A stretch of DNA of 64,000 nt from NCBI GenBank assembly GCA_029265355.1, contig JAJUJL010000010.1, forward strand, positions 62,001-126,000. The letters run 5' to 3'. This DNA is from Chloroflexota bacterium. Lineage in GTDB: Bacteria; Chloroflexota; Anaerolineae; Anaerolineales; UBA4823. The position numbers and the translations under genes were made by a program. Shown piece after piece: positions 24,471 to 33,826 of the stretch. Under the pieces are notes generated by a model that worked only from the letters and a program-made list of their open reading frames with translations, was not told the origin of the DNA and did not search any database. The stretch's first letter is position 1, and each line of letters begins with the position of its first letter.

Positions 24471-25649
24471 ATGGAACAGGATCAGATCAGCAAACGCGTT
24501 GAGTGGTTGGATGAAGAGCGCCGTAAAGATAAAACCATCCTGGTGAGAGTAGATGAGCGCATCACCGGCCTGGAAGCCCAGCTTCCGGCTTACTCGCGCC
24601 AGATCAAGGAGTTAGAGAGCGAGATCGCTCGTATAGCAGGCTTGTTGAACCGCATGGATCAGTTCGACGAGGCCGTGCTCCAGGTGCGCATCGAGGCGAA
24701 GAAAGCCCTGGAAGAGTTGGAGAAGGAGCTCCGCCAGCGCAGCGATGAGATGGAGAAGGTGCGTCGCCTGGAGATGCGCGCACTCGAGAATACCCTGGCA
24801 GATCTGCGCAAAGAGCTGGCTCCAATTGCAGAGATCAAGCGTTCTCTGCAAACGCGCTCCGAGATCGAAAACCGCCTGCAGCGGGAAATTGATGAGGTGC
24901 GCTTGCGCGTCGATAGCATTCGCCGCAGCGAAGAAGAATACACGCGCACTTACCGTCTGCTGGAAGATGGAAGGCGGCAGGATGCCAAGCGCCTCACCGA
25001 TCTGCAGGGCGAAGTTTCTGCAATCCGCAAGACTGTTGACGAGCAACGCGGGCGCAACGAATTGACGGCCACCACGCTGCGCAAGATCGAAGCACGGCTG
25101 AACGAGTTTTCCATGGTTGAGGCCGAGCGGCGCGAGGCGCAAGCCAAATTCCTGGAAGAGCAAACCCTGCAGCAGGTTGAACGCGACCGGGTTTGGAAAG
25201 AGTGGCAGGCGCGCTTCGAGACCATTGAGCAGCAAACCGCCGATATCGAGGTGAATCTGCAAACATTGGATGCCACCCACCGAGAGGTGCGCCGCTCGCA
25301 GCAAAATCTTGACGAGCTGAGCGTGAAGGTGGAGCGGCGCATCAACGAGCTGGCTGAGATCCAGCGCCTGTCTGAAGAGCGTTTTCGCCAGGAGTGGGTC
25401 ACCTTCCGCGCGGACGATCAGAAGCGCTGGACGAACTACACCCTCACGCTGGAAGAGCAGCGCGGCGAAGTGGCTCGCCAGTACGAACGCCTGGCAGAAC
25501 GGGCTACCCAGGTTGAAGACAGCTTGCAGGAGATTCAAGACGCGCTGCAATTGATCAACGAGCAGACTGAAAAGCGGCTGCAATCCCTGCTGGCGCTGGT
25601 GCATGATTGGGTAACGGTCTTCGAAAGGGCGGGCGCTCGTCAACGATGA
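24471..25649 (+). CDS. Long coiled-coil protein of unknown function
   Basis: Cytoplasmic protein of 392 residues made almost wholly of charged heptad-like sequence (Glu, Arg, Gln, Leu), so it is predicted to be one long coiled coil. It has no signal peptide, membrane segment or catalytic motif. Residues 1-60 and 150-300 show the clearest heptads. It has its own -10 box and lies between the membrane module and selB. A structural or scaffold role is possible. Resemblance to SMC-like or tropomyosin-like sequences would be low-complexity only. Confidence 0.75.
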   Translation: MEQDQISKRVEWLDEERRKDKTILVRVDERITGLEAQLPAYSRQIKELESEIARIAGLLNRMDQFDEAVLQVRIEAKKALEELEKELRQRSDEMEKVRRLEMRALENTLADLRKELAPIAEIKRSLQTRSEIENRLQREIDEVRLRVDSIRRSEEEYTRTYRLLEDGRRQDAKRLTDLQGEVSAIRKTVDEQRGRNELTATTLRKIEARLNEFSMVEAERREAQAKFLEEQTLQQVERDRVWKEWQARFETIEQQTADIEVNLQTLDATHREVRRSQQNLDELSVKVERRINELAEIQRLSEERFRQEWVTFRADDQKRWTNYTLTLEEQRGEVARQYERLAERATQVEDSLQEIQDALQLINEQTEKRLQSLLALVHDWVTVFERAGARQR

Positions 25650-25711
25650 ACCAGCCTTTCCCTGCCCCTTTGAACCGGATTGTTCACCTGTGATGAGTTG
25701 AGGGCATAGCG

Positions 25712-27610
25712 ATGCGTGTGATTGGAACCGCAGGTCATGTGGATCATGGCAAATCCACGCTGGTGCAAGCGCTCACCGGAATACACCCAGATCGCTTGAA
25801 AGAAGAGCGCGAACGCGAAATGACCATCGACCTGGGATTTGCCTGGATGACCCTGCCGGATGGTGAAGAGGTGGGCATCGTCGATGTTCCAGGGCATCGC
25901 GATTTTATCGAGAATATGCTGGCCGGTGTTGGCGGCATCGATGCAGCATTGTTTGTGATTGCCGCCGACGAAGGGGTGATGCCGCAAACGCGCGAGCACC
26001 TGGCGATCCTCGATCTGCTGCAAATACAGGGCGGGGTGGTGGCGTTGACGAAGATTGACATGGTGCCAGACGCGGAATGGCTGGAGTTGGTGGAAGATGA
26101 AGTGCGCCAGGTGTTGGCAGGAACCGTGCTGGGCGAAGCGCCGCTGGTGCGCGTCTCGGCGCGCAGCGGGGCGGGTCTCCCCGAACTGATCCAGGCGATA
26201 GCCAGGTGCCTGGCAGGGCGGCCCTCGCGCCTGGACCAGGGTCGGCCGCGTTTGCCCGTGGACCGTGTGTTCTCCATGCCGGGCTTCGGTACGGTGGTGA
26301 CCGGTACGTTGATCGATGGCAGCCTGCGCCTGGGTGAAGAGGTGGTGGTGTTGCCGCGCGGCCTGCGCGGCCGCGTGCGTGGGTTGCAATCCCACAAGCG
26401 CAAAGCCGAGATTGCTGTGCCTGGCTCGCGCACCGCCATCAACGTCTCGGGCATTGCGCTGGAAGAGATCCAGCGCGGCGACGTGATTGCTCATCCAGGG
26501 GACTATCGCCCTACGGCGCGCCTCGACGTCCGTATGCGATTGCTGGCGGACGTTTCCCAGCCGCTCAAACACAATACCCAGGTAAAGCTGTTCATTGGCG
26601 CCAGGGAGGTGCTGGCGCGCTTGCGGCTGTTAGGTCAGGAAGAACTTTCCCCCGGCGAGGAAGGGTGGCTGCAGTTGGAAACCAGCGAACCAGTTGTGGC
26701 GGCCCGCGGCGATCATTACATCCTGCGGCGACCTTCACCGGGAGAAACATTGGGCGGGGGCGTTGTTGTGGACCCACATCCGGGGCGGCGTCATAAGCGC
26801 TTCGCGGAGGCCACGCTGCAGCATTTGCGCACTCTGTCCCAGGGTGAACCGGTGGATTTACTGCTCCAGGCGTTGGCCGTATTGAAGGCTGCTCCCTTGA
26901 AAGAGGTGGTGGCGCGTTCGAATGTGCGCGCCGAAGTAGTCGAGGATGCCCTGCATCAGGCGCTGGAGCGCGGCCTTATGCTGCCGGTGGAAGAGGGCGC
27001 GACTGCCAGGCCAGGCGACGAAAGCCTGGTGGCTGAACGCACATACTGGCTCGACTTGAACCGGCGCGCTCTGGATGAGATCGATCGCTATCACCGCAGT
27101 TTCCCGCTGCGTCGCGGTATGCCGCGCGAGGAGTTAAAAAGCCGCCTGAAGATCACCGCGCGGGTTTCGAATGCCCTGCTGCGCAGCCTGAGGGAAACTG
27201 GCCAGGTCATTGAAGCCGGCCCGTTGGTTTCGCGCGCCGGTCATGAAATCCGTTTCAATCCTCAACAGCAAGCTCAGGTCGATCGACTGTTAGCCCAGTT
27301 TAATGCCCAACCTTATTCACCGCCCTCAGTGAAAGAAAGCATTGCCCAGGTCGGCGAAGATGTCTTTACTGCGCTGCTCGAGTTGGGTTTGCTGGTTCAA
27401 GTCGCGCCCGAAGTGGTGTTTTCCCAACAAGCTTACCAGTCGATGACCTCCCAGATTCGTAAGCTATTCCAGCAGCAGGGGACGCTGACTGCAGCGCAGG
27501 TGCGCGATCATTTTAATACCAGCCGCAAATATGTGCTGGCGCTCCTGGAGCACCTGGATGCCCAAGGCGTCACGGTTCGCGATGGCGATGTGCGTAGACT
27601 CAAGGGATGA
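25712..27610 (+). CDS. selB: Selenocysteine-specific elongation factor SelB
   Basis: Translation GTPase of 632 residues that delivers Sec-tRNA to UGA codons followed by a SECIS element. It has G1 AGHVDHGKST, a G2 region REREMTIDLGFAW, G3 DVPGHRDF and G4 TKID, then EF-Tu-like beta-barrel domains and a C-terminal third of winged-helix repeats, as in bacterial SelB. No selA, selD or selC tRNA was recognised in the window. The frame is intact. It implies that the genome encodes selenoproteins elsewhere. Confidence 0.92.
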   Translation: MRVIGTAGHVDHGKSTLVQALTGIHPDRLKEEREREMTIDLGFAWMTLPDGEEVGIVDVPGHRDFIENMLAGVGGIDAALFVIAADEGVMPQTREHLAILDLLQIQGGVVALTKIDMVPDAEWLELVEDEVRQVLAGTVLGEAPLVRVSARSGAGLPELIQAIARCLAGRPSRLDQGRPRLPVDRVFSMPGFGTVVTGTLIDGSLRLGEEVVVLPRGLRGRVRGLQSHKRKAEIAVPGSRTAINVSGIALEEIQRGDVIAHPGDYRPTARLDVRMRLLADVSQPLKHNTQVKLFIGAREVLARLRLLGQEELSPGEEGWLQLETSEPVVAARGDHYILRRPSPGETLGGGVVVDPHPGRRHKRFAEATLQHLRTLSQGEPVDLLLQALAVLKAAPLKEVVARSNVRAEVVEDALHQALERGLMLPVEEGATARPGDESLVAERTYWLDLNRRALDEIDRYHRSFPLRRGMPREELKSRLKITARVSNALLRSLRETGQVIEAGPLVSRAGHEIRFNPQQQAQVDRLLAQFNAQPYSPPSVKESIAQVGEDVFTALLELGLLVQVAPEVVFSQQAYQSMTSQIRKLFQQQGTLTAAQVRDHFNTSRKYVLALLEHLDAQGVTVRDGDVRRLKG

Positions 27611-27624
27611 ACTGAGAGTTGGCG

Positions 27625-27630
27625 TATAAT
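27625..27630 (+). promoter_or_regulatory. -10 box for the sortase-fusion gene
   Basis: A TATAAT just after the selB stop and 35 bases before the ATG at 27666. The ribosome site CGGGAG at 27652-27657 is 8 bases from that ATG, which supports ATG 27666 over the GTG at 27657. Confidence 0.5.
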
Positions 27631-27665
27631 ACAGAAGAGAATGCACGCAATCGGGAGTGATCATC

Positions 27666-30521
27666 ATGCCTGAAGAAACCCTGCACCGTCTAGCGGATGG
27701 ACGTCAGCGCCGCATCTGGGCCGCCGGCCTCATTCCGATCAGCGGTCTGTTTATCCTGGTGGCTTTGTGGGTGTTGCTGGGCGCGGCCGCAGGCGCAAAA
27801 GCTGCCCCAGATTTACCGGATGTTGCTGACCTGACCATTGCCAAAACCCACCAGGGCGACTTCACCATTGGCGCGACTGGTGTTTACACTATCAGTGTTT
27901 CCAATGCTGGGGCGGATCCAGTCACCGGATCGATCACGGTGACCGATATTCTCAGGCAGGGACTCTCGTTCGTCAGCGCGGTGGGCTCGGGCTGGTCTCC
28001 CTGTGGCGTGAACGGTCAGACGCTGACCTGCGTGAATGCCAATGCTGGCGGGCTGGCATCCGGCGGAGTTCTTCCGCCCATCCGCCTGACGCTGGGTGTG
28101 GGAATTACAAACACCAATGTCTTCACCAACACGGCCAGCGTGGCCAACCTGGGTGACGCCAACGCAGCCAATAACACTGCCAATGATCGAACGACCCTCC
28201 TAGGTACAGACCTGAGCGTGACCAAATCGGTTCTGCCAGCCAGCCCGTTAGAGGGTGAAACGGTGCTCTACACCATCCGCCTGACCAATCAAGGGCCAAA
28301 TACTGCCAACAGCGTGCTGCTCACCGATACATTGCCCGCCGATCTCACCTTTGTTTCTGCAGCAGCCAGCCAGGGCGTTTACACCGTGGCCAATGGTCGC
28401 TGGACGGTGGGCACGCTGGCCAATGGCGCCACGGCGACGTTGAACCTGACTGCCACGGTCAAAACGGGCACGCGCGGCAAGACTGTTGTGAACACCGTCA
28501 GCGGCGTATCCTCTGATCAACCAGACTATGACCCGGCGAACAACACTGCCAGTGTCTCATTCGCAGTCGCGGCAACGGTCGTGAGGGGTAAAGTGACTGA
28601 TGCAGTCACGGATAACGCCATTGCATCAGCGCTCATCACTTTGGTAGATAACGCCAGCCGCACATACACTACCACAACCAATGCAACTGGATTGTACACG
28701 TTCACCAGTTCAATCAGTAAACCGATTGCGCCGGGATTGGCGCAAATAACTGCAGCGAAGAGTAACTACGCGACCAAGTCAGTCGCGCCGGTCATCGTTG
28801 CGAACGTGATCAACACCGTCAATCTCGAATTGGACACCACCGATCTGACCGTCACCAAGACCGATGGGGCGACGACGATGATTGCCGGCGGCACCTACAC
28901 CTATACCATCACGGTCACCAATCAAGGGACGATCACCGCCACCAATGTGGTGATTACTGATGTGATGCCGACCTTGATGACTTATGTCTCCGATACCAGC
29001 AACATCACCCATTCCGTTCCGGTGGCATCTACCCTGGTGTGGAAACCCAAGACAGCTCTTGGACCATCCAAATCCTTCAGTTTCAAACTGCGCGTTAGCC
29101 TCGCCAACGCTATGCCCAGCCCCTCCACGGCGCTGACCAACCAGGTGAAAACCAAGACCAAGAGCGTTGAAGCAAACCAGACCAATAATACCGCCATCGA
29201 CCTCAATACCTCGACCGGCAATGCCTCGCCGGCGGTGACCATCTCTGTCACGCCGACACAGGTGCGAACCGGGCAGAATGCCACTTACACCATCAAGGTC
29301 AAGAACAACGGCAATGCGCCAGCGACTGACTTAACCTTGACAGACACATTCTCTACATTGGTGGACCTGGTCAGTGCAACCACCAATAAAGGCACGGCGA
29401 CAACCAACAATACTACCCGACAGGTGACCGTGACGATCGCCTTGCTCAAGCCAGCCGAAGAAGCAACGGTCACGGTCGTGGTGAGGGTCAATACCACGGC
29501 GCGTGCCAACACCACAGTCAGCAACCAGGCCAGCCTGACTTATAAATTCGATGGCTCGACAAGATCTGCGGTTTCGAACTCAGTCTCTTTTCAATTGATC
29601 TATTCTGCCACGTTGCCCGGCACAGGGGGCATGGAACCTGGCCCGACCCAGGCGCGGCCCGATTTGATTTCATTGGGAATTGCTGTGTTCCTTGGGCTCT
29701 TGGGTATCAGTTTGCTTGGCTATGCTGTTTGGGCGCGCCAGCGGCAACCGGAGTGGTCCGCCTGGACGATGCGCATGGGCCTCGTTTTCTCGCTTTCAGC
29801 GCTGCTGTTTGGCGGGGTTGGGTGGGGGTTGAAGAATGTGCTGGCTGAACGGCAAGCGCGCCAGGCGAGTGCGCAGACGGCAGCTTTGCCCACGACTGCT
29901 TCCGAGCCAACGCCGGCGCGCGCTCAGCATGATGAGCCGCCGATCATCATGCCGCCGAATCCGCTAGCTTCTGCCCCGGGAGAAGTTCTGCCAGAATACA
30001 CGATCCCCACACCGGTGCTGCCAGGCGAGGCTGCTCCCGGCGAGCCGGCTGTAGACACATCTCCGATCACGCGCATCACGATCCCGATCCTGGGCCTGGA
30101 TACCGTGGTGAAATATATCCCCTTCGATGGCCTCACCTGGACTATCTCCGGCTTGCAGCAGGAAGTGGCCTGGATGGGCGATACTGCCTGGCCGGGTGTG
30201 GGTGGGAATACCGCCCTGGCTGGTCATGTGACCCTGCGCAATGGCGCCAATGGGCCTTTCCGTTATCTCGCCGACCTGCGCTATGGGGACGTGATCTGGG
30301 TGTATACTGAACAGAATCTGTACGAATACCTGGTGCAGGAGCAGCGGGTTGTCGAAGAGACCGACTTGAGCATTGTCAGCCCGAGCGAAGAATCCCTTTT
30401 GACACTGATCACCTGCACCGATTGGAACGCCACACTGAGATATTACCAGCGCCGCCTGGTGGTGCGCGCGGCTCTGAATTCGGTCGATCCGCTGAAATCT
30501 GAAACTGCCCTGGGACAGTAG
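27666..30521 (+). CDS. DUF11-repeat surface protein with LPGTG signal fused to a C-terminal sortase
   Basis: Protein of 951 residues. An N-terminal membrane segment (about 18-44) acts as signal or anchor. Then come four DUF11 beta-sandwich repeats (about 52-160, 172-300, 402-505, 515-635), with a carboxypeptidase-regulatory or CnaB-like domain between the second and third. A sorting signal follows: LPGTG at 650-654, a hydrophobic helix 667-690 and a basic WARQRQ tail. A second membrane helix (about 702-722) leads to a sortase domain with His854 (LAGHV), Cys917 in TLITC and Arg929/930. Sortase and substrate are thus one chain. Both DUF11 and sortase parts would face outward. No other sortase gene is in the window. 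Confidence 0.9.
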   Translation: MPEETLHRLADGRQRRIWAAGLIPISGLFILVALWVLLGAAAGAKAAPDLPDVADLTIAKTHQGDFTIGATGVYTISVSNAGADPVTGSITVTDILRQGLSFVSAVGSGWSPCGVNGQTLTCVNANAGGLASGGVLPPIRLTLGVGITNTNVFTNTASVANLGDANAANNTANDRTTLLGTDLSVTKSVLPASPLEGETVLYTIRLTNQGPNTANSVLLTDTLPADLTFVSAAASQGVYTVANGRWTVGTLANGATATLNLTATVKTGTRGKTVVNTVSGVSSDQPDYDPANNTASVSFAVAATVVRGKVTDAVTDNAIASALITLVDNASRTYTTTTNATGLYTFTSSISKPIAPGLAQITAAKSNYATKSVAPVIVANVINTVNLELDTTDLTVTKTDGATTMIAGGTYTYTITVTNQGTITATNVVITDVMPTLMTYVSDTSNITHSVPVASTLVWKPKTALGPSKSFSFKLRVSLANAMPSPSTALTNQVKTKTKSVEANQTNNTAIDLNTSTGNASPAVTISVTPTQVRTGQNATYTIKVKNNGNAPATDLTLTDTFSTLVDLVSATTNKGTATTNNTTRQVTVTIALLKPAEEATVTVVVRVNTTARANTTVSNQASLTYKFDGSTRSAVSNSVSFQLIYSATLPGTGGMEPGPTQARPDLISLGIAVFLGLLGISLLGYAVWARQRQPEWSAWTMRMGLVFSLSALLFGGVGWGLKNVLAERQARQASAQTAALPTTASEPTPARAQHDEPPIIMPPNPLASAPGEVLPEYTIPTPVLPGEAAPGEPAVDTSPITRITIPILGLDTVVKYIPFDGLTWTISGLQQEVAWMGDTAWPGVGGNTALAGHVTLRNGANGPFRYLADLRYGDVIWVYTEQNLYEYLVQEQRVVEETDLSIVSPSEESLLTLITCTDWNATLRYYQRRLVVRAALNSVDPLKSETALGQ

Positions 30522-30555
30522 CCTGGGGCATTTCCCCTCTGCCTCGATGGGTTGG

Positions 30556-32151
30556 CTAGAAAGCGTCCGGCTCCTGGAATACCCACCGGCCGCCGATCAT
30601 CGTCGCCAGCGAGCGGATGTGGGGGATTTGCTCAAGGGGAGTTTGGAAGATATCCTGGCTCAGCACAACCAGATCCGCAAAGTAACCGGGTGAAAGTTTG
30701 CCTTGCTGGTGTTCCCAGCCAGCAGCGTATGCCGGGCCGCAGGTGTAAGCCTGCAGCGCTTCTGTCAGCGACAGGCGTTGCTCGGGATACCAGCCTTGCG
30801 GGCCCGGAGAACCATCCAGCCGCTGCCGGGTGACGGCGGCGTGTATACCCAGGAAAGGGTTGGGCGATTCGACTGGCGCATCGGACCCAAAGACCAGCCG
30901 TGCGCCATAGTCGAGTTGTGTGCGCCAGGCGTAAGCCAGGCGCGCGCGATCCCCCCAAAATTGGTCTGCCATGTGCAGGTCCGAGGGGGCGTGAATGGGC
31001 TGCATCGAGGCCAGGATTTGGTTCTCTGCCAGCCTGCTGGCATCCTTGGGGTGCAAAAGCTGGACGTGTTCGATGCGGTGACGCAACTTTGGCAGGCCGT
31101 GCTCCTGCTCATAGGCGCGCAATTGCGCAAAGGCGTTCAAAACCTCGTGGTTGGCGCGGTCGCCGATGGCGTGCACAGCCAGGCTCAAGCCGTTTTGCAC
31201 CGCGATGCGACCGTGTTCATAAATTTCTTCACCGTCCAACAGCAGCATGCCGCGGTTCTCTGGCTCAGTTTCGTAAGGCTGCAACATGGCGGCCGTGCGT
31301 GGACCAAGCGCCCCATCGGCGAACGCTTTCAGGCTGCCAATGCGCAAGAAGTCATCGCCGAAACCACTGCGCAGGCCGAGCGCCACCGCGTGCCCCAGCG
31401 ACTCGAGGGGCAGGCTTTTCAAGACCCGCAGCGGTAGTTGGCCTTGCTGATGCAGCGATTGCAGGGCAGAGAAACACTCTTTGCGGTCAAAATCGTGCAC
31501 ACTCGTGATCCCCAAGGTCCACAGCACGGGAAATGCCTGCTGCAAGGCCTGCGCGATCGCCATCATACCTGGAGCGGGGATAGCATTTTCGACGAGCCGC
31601 ATAGCGTTCTCGAACAAGATCCCGTTGGGATTGCCGTGCTCATCGCGGTCGATTTTGCCGCCAGGCGGATCTGCAGTTTCTCGATCGATGCCTGCCAGGC
31701 GCAGCGCCTGGGTATTCGCCCAGGCGGCGTGCAGCGATTTAGCTGTCAGGTACACCGGAGAAGCGGGAGCGACCTGGTCGAGCTCAGCAGCGCTACCAAA
31801 ACCATCCGGCCAGCGGTTTTGGTTCCAGCCATGTCCCAGGATCCACTCTCCAGGTGGTGTGAATTGCGCTCGGGCTGCAACGTGCTGCAGGCATTCCTGG
31901 CGGCTGTTGGTTTCGCAGTTCACTTTCTGTAACCCCAGGGCGTAGTGTTGCAAATGGATGTGCGCATCCACCAGGCCCGGAATCACCGCGCGGCCACCAA
32001 GATTCAGCTTTTGGCGAATTTGAGGGTAGTCTTGCTGCAAGGTGTGCGCGTCGCCGAGCGCGGCGATGCGCCCGGCATCGATCAACACAGCTTGCGCCAG
32101 GGGCGACTCAGCATCCAGCGTGTAAATCTTTGCATTGTAGAGCAGTTGCAT
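30556..32151 (-). CDS. Amidohydrolase family 3 protein (YtcJ-like)
   Basis: Metal-dependent hydrolase of 531 residues. It has the family's PGLVDAHIHLQHY near residue 58, WILGHGWNQNRWPDG, FADGALGPRTAAM (with the region of the metal-bridging residue), VHAIGDRAN, HRIEHVQLL and the late GSDAPVE Asp. The substrate is unknown; relatives act on N-substituted amides or formamides. Start ATG at 32151 (MQLLYNAKIYTLD) is chosen over an upstream frame extension. It is the last gene of the minus-strand run kinase-parA-parB and starts 19 bases after parB ends. Confidence 0.87.
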   Translation of the reverse strand: MQLLYNAKIYTLDAESPLAQAVLIDAGRIAALGDAHTLQQDYPQIRQKLNLGGRAVIPGLVDAHIHLQHYALGLQKVNCETNSRQECLQHVAARAQFTPPGEWILGHGWNQNRWPDGFGSAAELDQVAPASPVYLTAKSLHAAWANTQALRLAGIDRETADPPGGKIDRDEHGNPNGILFENAMRLVENAIPAPGMMAIAQALQQAFPVLWTLGITSVHDFDRKECFSALQSLHQQGQLPLRVLKSLPLESLGHAVALGLRSGFGDDFLRIGSLKAFADGALGPRTAAMLQPYETEPENRGMLLLDGEEIYEHGRIAVQNGLSLAVHAIGDRANHEVLNAFAQLRAYEQEHGLPKLRHRIEHVQLLHPKDASRLAENQILASMQPIHAPSDLHMADQFWGDRARLAYAWRTQLDYGARLVFGSDAPVESPNPFLGIHAAVTRQRLDGSPGPQGWYPEQRLSLTEALQAYTCGPAYAAGWEHQQGKLSPGYFADLVVLSQDIFQTPLEQIPHIRSLATMIGGRWVFQEPDAF

Positions 32152-32170
32152 GGCTGCCTGGGCGAGCCTG

Positions 32171-33028
32171 TCAATCCTGCCTGTCGAGCAGCAGCGCAAG
32201 CAGGGCGTTCAATTCTTCGTCGGAATAATAATAAATGACCAGGTTTCCCCCTTTGCCCCTGCGATTCAGCCGCACTCGCGTACCCAGGTGCGCCTGCAGA
32301 CGCTCCTCGAGGTCCTTGACCTCTGGCGCAGGAGCAGGCGAAGGCGCTTTCTCGGGGCGTTCGCCGCTCAACGCTCGCACCAGCGCCTCGGTCTGGCGCA
32401 CGGTGAGGTCTTTGCGCAGAACGGTTTGCAATGCAGCCACCTGTGCCTGGGGTGTGGAAAGCATCAAAAGGGCGCGAGCATGCCCTTCGGAGATGGCATT
32501 GTTCTCCAGGGCTTGCTTGACCGCCGGCGGGAGCTTGAGCAAGCGCAATGTGTTGGTGACCGACACGCGGCTTTTACCCACCCGGGCGGCAATCTCTTCG
32601 TGAGACAGGTTGAACTCTTCGCTAAGCTGCCGGAAAGCTTCGGCTGTTTCCAGGGGAGAGAGATCGGCGCGCTGAACATTCTCGATCAGGGCCAGTTCCA
32701 GGCGCTGCTGGTCGCTGGTGGTGCGCACCAGGGCGGGCACGGCGTGCAGACCCGCCTGCCTGGCTGCCAGCCAGCGTCGCTCGCCAGCTACCAGGTAATA
32801 TCCACCCTCCCCATCATCTTGCGTCAAGATCAAAGGTTGGATGATGCCGTGCTGGCGAATCGACTCAGCCAGACCCTCCAATTCCTGGGGGTCGAAATGC
32901 GTGCGCGGCTGGCGCGGGTTGGGTTTGATTTGATCCAAGGGGATCAATGTGACGCCCTCGGAGCTTGGGCGATCTGACGAAGGAATGAGCGCATCCAGGC
33001 CGCGTCCCAGGCCGGTTTTTCGAGCCAT
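32171..33028 (-). CDS. parB: Chromosome partitioning protein ParB
   Basis: DNA-binding CTP-switch protein of 285 residues that loads on parS sites near the origin and works with ParA. The N-terminal domain has IPLDQIKPNPRQPRTHF, the box YLVAGERRWLAA and ALIENVQRADL. The helix-turn-helix region contains ARVGKSRVSVTNTLRLL. A Pro-rich linker leads to the C-terminal dimer domain. It starts 6 bases after parA ends. No classical parS palindrome was found in the window by eye. Confidence 0.95.
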   Translation of the reverse strand: MARKTGLGRGLDALIPSSDRPSSEGVTLIPLDQIKPNPRQPRTHFDPQELEGLAESIRQHGIIQPLILTQDDGEGGYYLVAGERRWLAARQAGLHAVPALVRTTSDQQRLELALIENVQRADLSPLETAEAFRQLSEEFNLSHEEIAARVGKSRVSVTNTLRLLKLPPAVKQALENNAISEGHARALLMLSTPQAQVAALQTVLRKDLTVRQTEALVRALSGERPEKAPSPAPAPEVKDLEERLQAHLGTRVRLNRRGKGGNLVIYYYSDEELNALLALLLDRQD

Positions 33029-33034
33029 GCCGAT

Positions 33035-33826
33035 TTACACCTTCAAGGCTGGAATCTGGATACCGTTCATGGCCAGCACCTCACGCGCTAGCGCGGCATA
33101 AGCCTCTGCCCCGGTGGAGGCAGGTGCATAGCTGGAGATCGGTTCACCATGAGAGGGCGCTTCCGCCAGTCGCACACTGCGGGGGATCACCGATTTGAAG
33201 ACCACATTTGGAAAATGGCGGCGCACTTCGTCTTCCACCTGGCTTGCCAGGTTAGTGCGGCCATCGTACATGGTGAGCAGCACTCCGAAAATCGCCAGCT
33301 CGGGGAAGAGCGCCGCACGCACTTTGGCAAGCGTCTGTGTGAGCTGGCCCAACCCCTCCAATGCCAGGTATTCACATTGCACCGGAATGATCACGCCATC
33401 CCGCGCAGCAACCAGGCCATTGATCGTCAGCAATCCCAGCGAAGGGGGGCAATCGATCAGCACATAATCGTAGCGCTCGCTGATGCTTTGCAGGGCGTTT
33501 TTCAGGCGCTGCTCGCGCGCCAGCTCATTCACCAGCTCGACTTCTGCGCCGGCCAGGGCCGGCGAGGCTGGCAGCAGCGACATCTTCAGGCGTGGGTTGT
33601 GCAGCACAACGCTGGCAGCCGGCAGCGATCCAAGTAAAATGTCGTACGTGCTGCCTTTGAGGGTATGCTTGTCCACTTTCAGGCTGGAGGTGGCATTGGC
33701 TTGAGGGTCTATGTCCACCAGCAGCACGCGCTGCCCGTAGTAGGCCAGGTAAGCGCCCAGGTTAATCGCCGTAGTGGTCTTACCCACACCGCCTTTCTGG
33801 TTGGCGAGGGTGAGGATATAGCCCAT
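33035..33826 (-). CDS. parA: Chromosome partitioning ATPase ParA/Soj
   Basis: Deviant Walker ATPase of 263 residues: NQKGGVGKTTT near residue 11, DIDPQANAT, LIDCPPSLG and QCEYLALEG. It drives segregation with ParB. The start at 33826 (MGYILTLANQ) is chosen because the family begins just before the P-loop, and it overlaps the kinase stop by one base (TAATG). The upstream frame to 33943 only shadows the kinase gene. Confidence 0.95.
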   Translation of the reverse strand: MGYILTLANQKGGVGKTTTAINLGAYLAYYGQRVLLVDIDPQANATSSLKVDKHTLKGSTYDILLGSLPAASVVLHNPRLKMSLLPASPALAGAEVELVNELAREQRLKNALQSISERYDYVLIDCPPSLGLLTINGLVAARDGVIIPVQCEYLALEGLGQLTQTLAKVRAALFPELAIFGVLLTMYDGRTNLASQVEDEVRRHFPNVVFKSVIPRSVRLAEAPSHGEPISSYAPASTGAEAYAALAREVLAMNGIQIPALKV

